The position numbers and the translations under genes were made by a program. 64,000 bases of DNA from positions 1 to 64,000 of the IMG/VR virus record IMGVR_UViG_3300025141_000043; one strand, 5' to 3'. This DNA is from a virus. The notes under the pieces were generated by a model that saw only the letters and a list, made by a program, of their open reading frames with translations, was not told the DNA's origin and did no database searches. Below, one piece after another: positions 46,801 to 55,010 of the stretch; the first letter of the stretch is position 1, and the number at the start of each line of letters is the position of its first letter.

Positions 46801-49347
46801 GCCGGAGGACGTACCTCTCCAGTCAATCCCTACGACGCCCATGTGGGCAGAGTCGGCAGTGCGATCGTCTGACCACTCCTTCGCATCGTCGAAGAAGAGG
46901 TTGGCGATTCGGACATCTAGATCGGCAGCGTAGCCGTCAGCTACCAGGTACTTCAGTAGCGCGAAGCCTTGAGTCGGCAAGTACAGGTGACCTCGAGCCG
47001 TGCTCGTAGCCGCGAAGGTCGGACGGGTGCCGTCGAAGTTCTGGAGGTACGCCCGGACAGGTACGCCAGCGATTCGGTTGACGACGTACCAGCCATCATT
47101 CCCTTGCCCCTCTGTGATCCTGATGATCGACGGGGTGATCGACGGGTCCTTGAAGTCGTCCTCGAATGCTCGAATGTTCGACGTGGTGGTAGGGTTCATC
47201 CCTGCGGGGAACGTGACGCTGTTGTCTCCGCCGGCGAACTCCACATCGAACACATCCATCGGTAGTGCTGCGGCGTCCTCGTGAGTGCCGCACTCACGAA
47301 GGCCGAGCATGTGGTGCCCGTACTCCCTGCCCGCAACCCGATCCTCCTCATGGACGTAGCCCAGCCGACCGTAGCTGTTCGACTGCAGTACGTGGGTGCT
47401 CATCGATGCAGGGAAGCCGTTGAAACGGTTCTGCATGATCGAGTAGGAGTAGGAGCCTCCTGTGGGGATAGCCGGGTTGTTCTCTCCCGGCTCCACCACG
47501 ACGTGTTCTGCGTCCAAGTAGTCGATGATGCAGAAGGACTGGTAGTTCCTCAGGGATCCACCGATCCCTCCAGGAATCACCATGAACTCTCGGCCAACAT
47601 CGTCTAGAGAGAAGCTCTCTCCGGTGATGTAGACCACGTTGCCGGTCTGGATCGTAGCGGTGACTCCAGTCCTGTTGGACGTGCCTGCCTGCGGGGTCTT
47701 CGGAGTGAGGTTGTTCCACTCCGGGGCGTTCCAGTCCACGTTGACGAAGTACCCGCCACCACCGCCACGTCCCTGACCGTCGTAGGCGCCCTGGAGACTG
47801 ATGCGTCTCCACAGGAGCTCCATGGTGACGTCGGCCTCACCTGCGTAACCGTTACCGCCAGGCAGAGTGTGGGCGAAGGGAGGCTGGGTGAAGTCGTCCG
47901 TGCTGTCCAGCAGCGGGCCCTTCATCTCCCGGATGACCTTCTGCACCAGGTCGTCTACCTCTTCCGAGGTGGAGAGAGCGATGCGGAGGAGGTGGTCTGT
48001 GGGCAGGCTGCAGAGGCTGTATCCGCCACCCAGCATGAGCGTGAACTTCGCCGCTCCGGCAGTTGCAGGGATGGGCGGGTCGAAGGTCAGCCACACGTCC
48101 TCTGAGAAGAGGCCTCCCTGGAAGATCTCCACGTTGCCGAAGACTCCGGTACCGGGGTTGAGCTCCCCTCGGTCGCCAGCGTTCGTGGGCCGTAGGAGGA
48201 TCGTCTTCTCGTCGAAGACCTGCTCGACCGTGTACGACCCGTCGTGGTTGAAGGGGACGTTGACGGTGGATCCACTGATGGTGGCTACGTCACCAGGTAC
48301 GACTCCGTCAGTGAGGAACGTGGCACCTGCACATCGAATGGCAGAGCGGTACAGGATCTCCGAAATGCCGACCGAGGCAGTCTTCTTGACGTTGACGCCT
48401 AGCAGTCCCTTGCCGTCCGCCGGGAGCCACGGGGCGGTCGAGTCCGCCATCGCTACAATCGGAGGATCAGTGTCCGAGCTGCCGAAGTTTGGGGGCGCTC
48501 CATTTCTCTGTCCGTGTGTCACAGCAGAGACTCTGACAGGGTACCCGCCTACGATGATCTCCACCCTGTTCGGGTCGGTGACTGCGAAGTAGTCGGCGAT
48601 GTCCTGGAGGCTGGAGTTCTGATTGTCTAGGCCGATGCCCAGGTACACCCGGTCGGAGAGGCCGGCATTGATCGCAGAGAGTCCACCGACATTGATCTGG
48701 TCGATGTTCCCGCCAGACTGCTTGATTCGAGCGGGCAGCCAAGGGTTGCCTACGGCGACGGAGTCCACCTCCACGATCATCGGGAGGGCTACCTCCCGCT
48801 CGAGACAGGCGTTCAAGTAGTCTGCGTTGACCGACAACGCTCCAGCGACGCGGTTCAAGACGTCCGACGTGACATCCTCTCCGTCGGCGGCCATGTAGGT
48901 GCCGACGGGGTTGTTCTCAGAGCCTCCAGCAGGGGAGTAGGCTCGGTCTCCTCCCTCTACTAGCGCCAGGGGATCAGGACTGACCGGGAAGCCGAGTAGC
49001 GCAGAGGCGTCGTTGCCTCCAGCGTCAACGATCTCTACCGAGGCGCCGTCACCCGAGGCGTTGGAGAGGATGACTACGTAGCCCCCTCGATCCTCTGCAC
49101 TACCTACAGCGCCTAGAGCGGTGTTGATGTCTGCGATGATCGTGTTGATCACCAAGCCGCTGAAGCTGAGCGGGATAGCCGCACCACCGTCGATCTTGAT
49201 CGACATGTCCGCAGGTAGGACCATGCCCGGGAACTGCAGAGTGGCGTCGCTGCGTCGGATGGACCCACGGATGGACGGCTGAGCCTGGATCAGCTCTCGG
49301 GCATTGCCGCCCAGAATGGGTCGTCTCGTGTATCGGAGGGACATCAA
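43837..49347 (-). CDS. Giant tail or fibre protein (1,836 residues)
   Basis: A beta-rich, Gly/Asp-rich protein without membrane segments. The N-terminus (MMSLRYTRRPILGGNAREL) looks like an attachment region. Early parts DMSIKIDGGAAIPLSFSGLV and NTIIADINTALGAVGS resemble segments in other phage tail proteins that describe short beta domains. The centre includes descriptions of recurring small modules (GNDGWYVVNRI; HDGSYTVEQVF). The C-terminal third is Trp- and Tyr-rich (YRLRVRMHIRWVSTHHAP), suiting a carbohydrate-binding or fibre tip. Start ATG 49347 overlaps the previous gene (ATGA). Assigned as a host-facing tail component on context. Confidence 0.72.
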   Translation of the reverse strand: MMSLRYTRRPILGGNARELIQAQPSIRGSIRRSDATLQFPGMVLPADMSIKIDGGAAIPLSFSGLVINTIIADINTALGAVGSAEDRGGYVVILSNASGDGASVEIVDAGGNDASALLGFPVSPDPLALVEGGDRAYSPAGGSENNPVGTYMAADGEDVTSDVLNRVAGALSVNADYLNACLEREVALPMIVEVDSVAVGNPWLPARIKQSGGNIDQINVGGLSAINAGLSDRVYLGIGLDNQNSSLQDIADYFAVTDPNRVEIIVGGYPVRVSAVTHGQRNGAPPNFGSSDTDPPIVAMADSTAPWLPADGKGLLGVNVKKTASVGISEILYRSAIRCAGATFLTDGVVPGDVATISGSTVNVPFNHDGSYTVEQVFDEKTILLRPTNAGDRGELNPGTGVFGNVEIFQGGLFSEDVWLTFDPPIPATAGAAKFTLMLGGGYSLCSLPTDHLLRIALSTSEEVDDLVQKVIREMKGPLLDSTDDFTQPPFAHTLPGGNGYAGEADVTMELLWRRISLQGAYDGQGRGGGGGYFVNVDWNAPEWNNLTPKTPQAGTSNRTGVTATIQTGNVVYITGESFSLDDVGREFMVIPGGIGGSLRNYQSFCIIDYLDAEHVVVEPGENNPAIPTGGSYSYSIMQNRFNGFPASMSTHVLQSNSYGRLGYVHEEDRVAGREYGHHMLGLRECGTHEDAAALPMDVFDVEFAGGDNSVTFPAGMNPTTTSNIRAFEDDFKDPSITPSIIRITEGQGNDGWYVVNRIAGVPVRAYLQNFDGTRPTFAATSTARGHLYLPTQGFALLKYLVADGYAADLDVRIANLFFDDAKEWSDDRTADSAHMGVVGIDWRGTSSGIVMRLNDPDLSSKGLGLGLTRGPATDIATTEPARGFLARHYGDPDDADTVKRGGWAGALIADTYSMDGTKASPSMMGTALYLAQVGTDSAFVAVGWQTGGAHADLPNPDDITFVDGKATGVIVREDEWSMMQSGALEVMGGVYQWDPRISWPDGGNLHNMYGGIYTELSGGARFSFSPLSEPWIRYWETNRVVTRDALFSMDSRPMARLGQPGQSLPSSVNDAALTIDGLGPPNPGLSRSHKSSGFVSFKTVSGEPVQDPSAYIGQKARLANLIGDNAGKDADYVIINAALNVPAGDSFVHTFELWHPSFTLSVGAGGDVTALGNRWHWANVDLESWAAIGTYRTLDSSLNPDDAFLESGVLGRMTGTSGTTGLPEWLAVSGDRQRGLFSEVVLGVNDYASGMSRWSGDLWGTGQQSSRPPIANEGWHVLREPLAAGDFASLDFNNAEWVFRDNGVTSVVNALTDFFDADNEWVVAQPVGAIMLAWRGPGADADPETLHGYAKISRRLRTHHYRLRVRMHIRWVSTHHAPADKTVTIALVESIGGAAVGPVQSFTIASGDTDYKTFYFESQRDLRELPADALETDMRVAIRLGLGHTQQAAGDGGEEEKVFLYSMVVDTEAVDVHHGALFNEGPVVASGGFLLSGATMDYKAYGPESTECYADSGYGNEHPWSLGGVNYLTTDVDGKISPPTMAHLNGWMLKHAAGVPETDEGDFLELCDPYQFWKRGKHDACFYFVGHRFTPRRAATGAGDEYFPPMVGHMVKLDPPHGSVLTSLVLGVAIQESQGAPPAGSVYYSSECVDGEVVPKDEGFVVELIRYHVMPTEEIFDTERETGVNAVPAIRHGFAEVLMRKEIPYVPEDPGTTVASKEDICGGGAAISQTVDDEDRLLLKFDLIDELYQGGVAPPYNPAHVDRRQFSYALVVKAWGEGSGLGQDLNLFLVANNNSTAGVRFGLRSGGDPSTALGQITKFKFLGTTLGCAYTRINP

Positions 49348-49988
49348 ACCACCCGGAGTTCGTAGATGACCTCTAGCGTACGCCCAGTCGTCTTGGTGAA
49401 GGGGTCGAAGGTCTTGTAGCCAACCGGAGCGGTCAGCTTAGCCGTGTCGAATGCCGTAGGACGCGGAGGGATGTTGCTGTTGGCTGGATCACCGTCCGTG
49501 AAGCAGCCGAATTCAGTGAGTACGACTGGGCCGGCCAGGCTGATCTCTGTCTCGGCGTATTCTCGGATGAGCTGCACCGAGGTCTTCGGGGTACCCAGAC
49601 TGACGGAGGGGAAAGTGGCAGGGACCTGAGCCGCTGCCAGGAACTCTCCTGCGACGTAGGGAACAGGATCCACCAGGCGAGCTACCGCAGCTACCTCAGG
49701 GGTAGAGCCGGTGCCTAGGCCGAAGTACAACAGAGCGTCATCACGATTCTTGGTACGCGTAGGAACCAGCGAGGCCAGGCTGATGGTCTCGACGATGTAC
49801 TCACGACCCGTCAGGGTCCAGATGTTGTGTCCTTCCCGGCGGCTACCGGGAACGATCTTCCCCCGTTCCCGCATAAGGCACGAGAAGTGGCCCCCGATGG
49901 TGGGGCCGTCGTGGGGCGGGGGGTCAGGCGACGGACCACGGCCACCGAAGAAGAGCCTGTCTGCGATCCCTGCGAAGTCTTTGAACAT
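49344..49988 (-). CDS. Tail/baseplate accessory protein
   Basis: A 214-residue protein with a Pro/Gly-rich N-terminus (GGRGPSPDPPPHDGPTIGGH) and a beta domain GHNIWTLTGREYIVETISLA, LLYFGLGTGSTPEVAAVARL. That GxGTGxxxP-type stretch is common in phage tail-fibre and baseplate-associated proteins. It lies between two giant structural genes with four-base and two-base junctions. It probably links fibre and baseplate; this is inference. Confidence 0.68.
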   Translation of the reverse strand: MFKDFAGIADRLFFGGRGPSPDPPPHDGPTIGGHFSCLMRERGKIVPGSRREGHNIWTLTGREYIVETISLASLVPTRTKNRDDALLYFGLGTGSTPEVAAVARLVDPVPYVAGEFLAAAQVPATFPSVSLGTPKTSVQLIREYAETEISLAGPVVLTEFGCFTDGDPANSNIPPRPTAFDTAKLTAPVGYKTFDPFTKTTGRTLEVIYELRVV

Positions 49989-49990
49989 TC

Positions 49991-52900
49991 TTACCTCACT
50001 ACGCGGAGAAGCCTACCAGTTACCGCTCCAGCCGGAGCCGGAGCGTTCGTCAGGTCGAAGGTCGTGGCTGCGGTCACAGCAGAGATCACGTACTGCCCCG
50101 CATCGACTCCGTCCAAGATCTCAAAGAGATCCCCTGGATTCAGCTGGTTGTTCACTAGATCGCCTCCCAAGTACGTTACCGTATCTCCTGCGATGGTGAA
50201 CGCTGAGTCGTCATCCAGCACCTCTACCGTGGCCGGAACCACGGACGTCTGCAGATCAGTCTCGAGGGTAAGGTCGTTCCCGGACACGCCAGCGACCTTG
50301 TATACACCGGAGTTGTCCCCTACGACCTGCACATAGTGACCTATCGCAGCGCCGCCAGCCTGGAAGTCGGTACCGGCAGAGGAAAGCACTCTGCCGCTGG
50401 CTGTGACGTCAGCGATGCCTGTCAAGGCACCTACTACTGCTCGAGGGCGCTCCATCACCAGCGTCAGCTGATCCTTCAGGGACCAGTGCTTGAGCTGGTT
50501 GAGCAGCATGCCACCGCCCTCACCCAGACCCTTAGTACGTCGGATCTCCCAGTCTGCTCCGCCGTAGTTGGCAGGTGGGGGAGGGCGAACGTACAGCTCG
50601 GTAGCGCTAATCACGTCCAAGACCTGATACGTGCCAGCACTGGGCCCGTCCAGGATGCGGAGCTCGTCGAAGGTCTGTAGTAGCTCGAGGTCGAAGTTCT
50701 GGGCAGCGACGGAGACCTGGTTGCTCCCAGCCACCGTTGCCATGTTCTTCTGGCCGCTGAGGATGGGGTTGGTGCGGAGACACTCCCTCACGATGCTGTA
50801 CACGGCAGATGAAGACGCTGCGGGAGTCGGGTCGATGCGGAGAGTAGTCCAAGGGAATACGCCGCTAGTAGTCTCCCAAGGATTCGGCCCAATTCCTGGA
50901 TTGATCATCTCCGTGATCGTGTAGACCTCCCGGTTAGCGGTGTCCCAGATGATCAGCTTGTCACCTACCGCGACCCCCTCCGTGTAGAAGCCGTTCAGCC
51001 CGTCCACCACGGTGTTGACACCTGCTGACATGGTGAGCTCCGACCCATTCGTGATCTCGTACCCGGTGGGCCGGTACACGAAGAAGGTCTGAGCCGTGTC
51101 CGCCTGAAGCCCATCGACACCCGGAGCTGCGAAGGGGTAGGTGGTGTGCTGCTTGATCACCAGGTCGGTGTCAGAGCTAACGCTGTCTACCTCGTACCAG
51201 CCCGCGTTCTGCCCTAGAGGGATGTACAGCAGGTCACCTGCACGTACCAGGGGATCGTTGTGCCACACCGTCAATGCCGAGTAGGCGGGGTGAGGGGCGT
51301 TCGCTAGCGGGGCCTGGAACCCTCCTCGCACGGAGGACACGGTGGCCGTGGCTCCGGCACCGTCAGGCGTCACCAGGTCCCAGCCTGCGAACATCTGCCG
51401 AGACATGAGGGGAGGGGCCCCTAGGAAGTTCAGGTGGAAGCCTAGCCCGTTGTGGGCATCCAGCTGAGCGGTGGCCTCGATGGGGAAGATGTCGTCGGTG
51501 AGGTACTGCTTACCGTGGGTGTAGAGCGTGTCCTGGATCTCCATGTCATCGGTGAGCGGCTTCACCATCTTGGCGACCACATCGACCCAAGCAGGGTCGA
51601 ACACCTTGACGAACTGGGCCGCCAGATCCAAGTCATCTGGGTTCACTACGTCGATGCTCGCTCGCAGAGACCACCGGTGGTACTTCTGAAGCTCTGCGGA
51701 CGAGGCGCCCTGGTAATACTCCCCCTTCCACCAATCGGGATCGTTCACGTAATCCGAGACGACGACCCCCTTGGACAGGGCAGCAAACCGCTCCACCGTA
51801 TCCCCGACCTTGTATGTCTCCCCTGTCGCAGGACTGGTCTCGAGCCCTGCAAAGTCAACTACGTCGTCAGCATTCAAGGGCGGGAAGAAGTAGATCCTCA
51901 CCAGCCCTGTGCCCACCCCATCATCATCCAGGTCTTCTACAAGGATCCTTCCCAACGAGGGCAGCCCGGTGTCGGGGTCCAGGGAGTAGTCCTCCTTGAT
52001 GTCCAGGATCTGCCCCCGCACGTCAGCGACCGGCAGCCCTAGAAGGATCTGCACACCGAGGCGGATGTTGTCCTCCTTGGGTCCATTGGCCCAGGCGTAC
52101 ATGAGGCCCAGTACCGCTTCTCGGTAGGTGGTAGAGCTGGTGTTCCTGGAACTGAGATCCTCCTCGGAGAAGGAGACCATCATTCCGAAGTTGTCTTCGA
52201 TGACCTCTGAGTTGTCCAGGAAGGTCACCTCCGCCCACAGCCGGTCAGGGGCAGGGGCAGTCACTGAAAACGTGCCAGGAACGAAGCGAATGAACGTGCC
52301 AGACGTGTTCCGCTCCAGTGTGTACGGCAACGCAGTGTCAGTGAACAGGAAGGCGGCCCCCGTAAGAGAGTTCAACACCTGCAGCTGCGTCTCTGACAAC
52401 ACCTGGACTATGGTGTAGTCGAGCTCCAACACCTTCAACGTGTCGCCTATTCGGACGTTCCGGCTGAGGAATCTTCCGGCTGCCGAGGTGAATGTCGGAG
52501 ACCCTAGAGTGGTCGCACCATCTCGTCCGGAGAAGTCCATCTCCCCGTCAACTACGTACTCCAGGTTCTCCGTGAGCGACACCGGGATGTTGGGCACCTG
52601 TGTAAGCGCCCCATCCCGACTTGCCACGTGCACGTCTCCGTCCTGGAGCGACACGAAGGGGGTAGCGATGTACTCCCGCAGGCCGGGGATAGCTCGAGTC
52701 TTTTCGTCTACGAGGATGAGAGAATTCCGAATGATTCCCCGAGCAGCGACGTAGAAAGTGTGCCCCGCAATCGTAACGGGCTCCCCGAACTCGACGGGGA
52801 TGTTGTGGTACATGGCAGAGAACTGGTAGCTGCGAACTCCAGTATTCAGGGACGCAGCATCCCCCTCCAGGACCAGGTCCCCCAGCCCATTCCGAGTGGC

Positions 52901-54706
52901 TCCTGCTACCCCCAAGCTCTCCGCAAGCGCCTCAATCTCTACATCGGTAAGATCGAGTACAGCTCCGGGAGACACCGTGCCCGTAGTGATCTCGAACCCC
53001 AAACGGTTTCGATCCACGCCCACCACAGTACATAGAACCTCGGCCACCTTGCCTGTCGCGAGGTAAGTCACCTCCGCGATCAACACATCGCCTGAGGAGA
53101 CCCCAAGCTCTTCGAAGTTCAGGGAAGTGGACACCAACGTGTGAGGGATTCGCCATTCGGCCGCCGAAAGCCCTCCTGTGATCTCCTCACGATCTAGAAG
53201 AGCTAGAGACAGCGGACCCGGTCCTACAGGGGGAGCAGGCTGCGCTTCAGAATTCCTGACCCGACGGATCGTGTACGCCTTCCCATTGACTAGCAGGACT
53301 CGGCCCTCTGCAGTGCTGATGGTGGGAAGGGCGAAGGTCACCAATTGGGGGAAGGGGCCTCTCAGGGGCTGATCCAGGTAGTATCCGTCCCCTGCGGGGG
53401 TGATTCCGCTGATCGTGAAACGGCCCGAGTTCGGCGAACCGTACACGTCAATAGTCCTACCGACTGCCGAGGTGAAAGCGAACCTCTCCCCGGTACGGAT
53501 CTCGTACGTTCCTAGAACGGTGCCCACCCCTCCCAGACTCTCTGTCCGCAAGGTCGTGAAGTCCTCGTCAGGTAGGGGCACGGCCACTACATCAGTGAAG
53601 GGGGAGTCGTCCTCGTCTTCTACGACCGCATTGGATGCGGAGATCAGGGTGAATGCGTGCGAGCCCGAAGCACTGAACGTCTGGGAAAGGCGCAATGAGT
53701 TGTTGTTGGGGAGTCCTCCGGCAACGCCGATAGCCTCGATACGGAACACGCCGCCGCCCACTCCGGAGGGCAATCGGATTCCGTCACCCACATCCAGACC
53801 TACGACAGCGCTGAAGTCCACTGTTGCTGACAGGGCCACGTCGCTACCCAGAACGACTGACAGGTCTCCTACAGGTCCGGAGCCCAACACCTCTACTGCT
53901 GGCGCGGGGAACACTGTGGACCTTCGCAGGACGTAGCTCTGTAGATCGTTGCCTACTCGATCTATGACGTAGTTCCCAGCGTTGGTCCCGAGGCTGGTAA
54001 GCACTTGTAGGGTGCGGCCTGCATTCTCCTCTCTAACCGCACCCTGCAGAGCTACGAAGATACGGGAGTCCAGCACCACCCCGATCAAGGGCTCCCCTAC
54101 TGCACCGGTAATGGCTGTAGACCCGTCCGCCCGGTTCCCGAAGTGGAAGTAGTGCTGCGAGGGTTCCAGATCCAGTCGGGGCTCGTAGGCCTCCCATCGC
54201 CTCTGGTAGAGATCTTGAATGGAAACGATCGACTTGTTGTAGTCGGTCTGGAATACGTCGAGGAGCTCCGCAGCAGCTTGCTGCATGTAAGACGACCAGA
54301 GAACTGTCAGGGCGTCGGCGTCCTCTATCCCTGACCAAAAATCCCCCAACACCCGGAAGAAGAACTTGCCGTCGGGAAGAATGTCCGTGCTGGTGGGAGC
54401 CTGGATCAGACCTACGTTGACAACACTCTCTGCTCTAACACTGTCAAGGGTGCCGTCATTGACGACTAGTCCGACTACGTAAGGACCTCGGATGTCAGGC
54501 GAGTACGTGGCTACCCCATCCAGGATCTCTACCAGGTCTGCGTCTACCAGCCTCGAGCCCAGGGGGCGAGACACGAATGACCAGGAGTACGTGAGCGCGT
54601 CACCGTCAGGGTCTACGCTGGCTCGGCCGTCCAGCCGGACGGTCACCCCCGTCACAGCACGCTGCTCGGCTGGACGGATTACGGCGGTGGGAGGTAGTCC
54701 AGGCAC
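49991..54706 (-). CDS. Giant baseplate/tail protein with N-terminal PKD domain
   Basis: A 1,571-residue protein. Residues ~5-95 form a PKD/Ig-like domain (PPTAVIRPAEQRAVTGVTVR ... LDGRASVDPDGDALTYSWSF). A helical segment follows (WSSYMQQAAAELLDVFQTDY). The remainder is a series of beta modules, many carrying a G-x-N/D-A/S-G-x-Y signature (GTNAGNYVI, GPSAGTYQV, GQNAGWYEV, GDNSGVYKV, GVDAGQYVI). The middle (LYTHGKQYLTDDIFPIEATA) resembles baseplate connectors. The start codon at 54706 is close to a divergent + gene. Surface-exposed baseplate component; exact role unknown. Confidence 0.72.
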   Translation of the reverse strand: MPGLPPTAVIRPAEQRAVTGVTVRLDGRASVDPDGDALTYSWSFVSRPLGSRLVDADLVEILDGVATYSPDIRGPYVVGLVVNDGTLDSVRAESVVNVGLIQAPTSTDILPDGKFFFRVLGDFWSGIEDADALTVLWSSYMQQAAAELLDVFQTDYNKSIVSIQDLYQRRWEAYEPRLDLEPSQHYFHFGNRADGSTAITGAVGEPLIGVVLDSRIFVALQGAVREENAGRTLQVLTSLGTNAGNYVIDRVGNDLQSYVLRRSTVFPAPAVEVLGSGPVGDLSVVLGSDVALSATVDFSAVVGLDVGDGIRLPSGVGGGVFRIEAIGVAGGLPNNNSLRLSQTFSASGSHAFTLISASNAVVEDEDDSPFTDVVAVPLPDEDFTTLRTESLGGVGTVLGTYEIRTGERFAFTSAVGRTIDVYGSPNSGRFTISGITPAGDGYYLDQPLRGPFPQLVTFALPTISTAEGRVLLVNGKAYTIRRVRNSEAQPAPPVGPGPLSLALLDREEITGGLSAAEWRIPHTLVSTSLNFEELGVSSGDVLIAEVTYLATGKVAEVLCTVVGVDRNRLGFEITTGTVSPGAVLDLTDVEIEALAESLGVAGATRNGLGDLVLEGDAASLNTGVRSYQFSAMYHNIPVEFGEPVTIAGHTFYVAARGIIRNSLILVDEKTRAIPGLREYIATPFVSLQDGDVHVASRDGALTQVPNIPVSLTENLEYVVDGEMDFSGRDGATTLGSPTFTSAAGRFLSRNVRIGDTLKVLELDYTIVQVLSETQLQVLNSLTGAAFLFTDTALPYTLERNTSGTFIRFVPGTFSVTAPAPDRLWAEVTFLDNSEVIEDNFGMMVSFSEEDLSSRNTSSTTYREAVLGLMYAWANGPKEDNIRLGVQILLGLPVADVRGQILDIKEDYSLDPDTGLPSLGRILVEDLDDDGVGTGLVRIYFFPPLNADDVVDFAGLETSPATGETYKVGDTVERFAALSKGVVVSDYVNDPDWWKGEYYQGASSAELQKYHRWSLRASIDVVNPDDLDLAAQFVKVFDPAWVDVVAKMVKPLTDDMEIQDTLYTHGKQYLTDDIFPIEATAQLDAHNGLGFHLNFLGAPPLMSRQMFAGWDLVTPDGAGATATVSSVRGGFQAPLANAPHPAYSALTVWHNDPLVRAGDLLYIPLGQNAGWYEVDSVSSDTDLVIKQHTTYPFAAPGVDGLQADTAQTFFVYRPTGYEITNGSELTMSAGVNTVVDGLNGFYTEGVAVGDKLIIWDTANREVYTITEMINPGIGPNPWETTSGVFPWTTLRIDPTPAASSSAVYSIVRECLRTNPILSGQKNMATVAGSNQVSVAAQNFDLELLQTFDELRILDGPSAGTYQVLDVISATELYVRPPPPANYGGADWEIRRTKGLGEGGGMLLNQLKHWSLKDQLTLVMERPRAVVGALTGIADVTASGRVLSSAGTDFQAGGAAIGHYVQVVGDNSGVYKVAGVSGNDLTLETDLQTSVVPATVEVLDDDSAFTIAGDTVTYLGGDLVNNQLNPGDLFEILDGVDAGQYVISAVTAATTFDLTNAPAPAGAVTGRLLRVVR

Positions 54707-54731
54707 TAGATGCTCGTGCTAGCCTTCAGGA

Positions 54732-55010
54732 ATGCTGGTTGAAATGACTGAAGAGGAGTTGTTGGCCGCCCTTGAGGGAGAGGAGTGCATCCTAGACCAG
54801 GTGGCTCAGCCCGGACTAGACGCTGTGAAGTCGGCAACCTGCCCGGAGTGCGGGGCTCGCCCCCTCCCCATGGTTGATCCGCACAACCCTCTGCATGCAT
54901 TCTTGCCGACATTCAACTACGTCGCCAACTGCCCGGACTGCGGGTGCCAGTTCAGCCCACAGAGCGGAGTGATACGGAAAGTAGGAGGGTTCAGCCCGAT
55001 CATCACCTGA
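54732..55010 (+). CDS. Lone + strand zinc-ribbon protein inside the baseplate region
   Basis: A 92-residue protein. Acidic helix TEEELLAALEGEECILDQVA, then CPECGARPLPMVDPHN and CPDCGCQF, two C-x2-C pairs ~30 residues apart. The start is ATG 54732 or ATG 54744; an AGGA lies just upstream of both. The 3' end overlaps the end of the 1,748-residue gene by eight bases. It is the only + gene I can support between 43.6 and 64 kb. Confidence 0.62.
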   Translation: MLVEMTEEELLAALEGEECILDQVAQPGLDAVKSATCPECGARPLPMVDPHNPLHAFLPTFNYVANCPDCGCQFSPQSGVIRKVGGFSPIIT

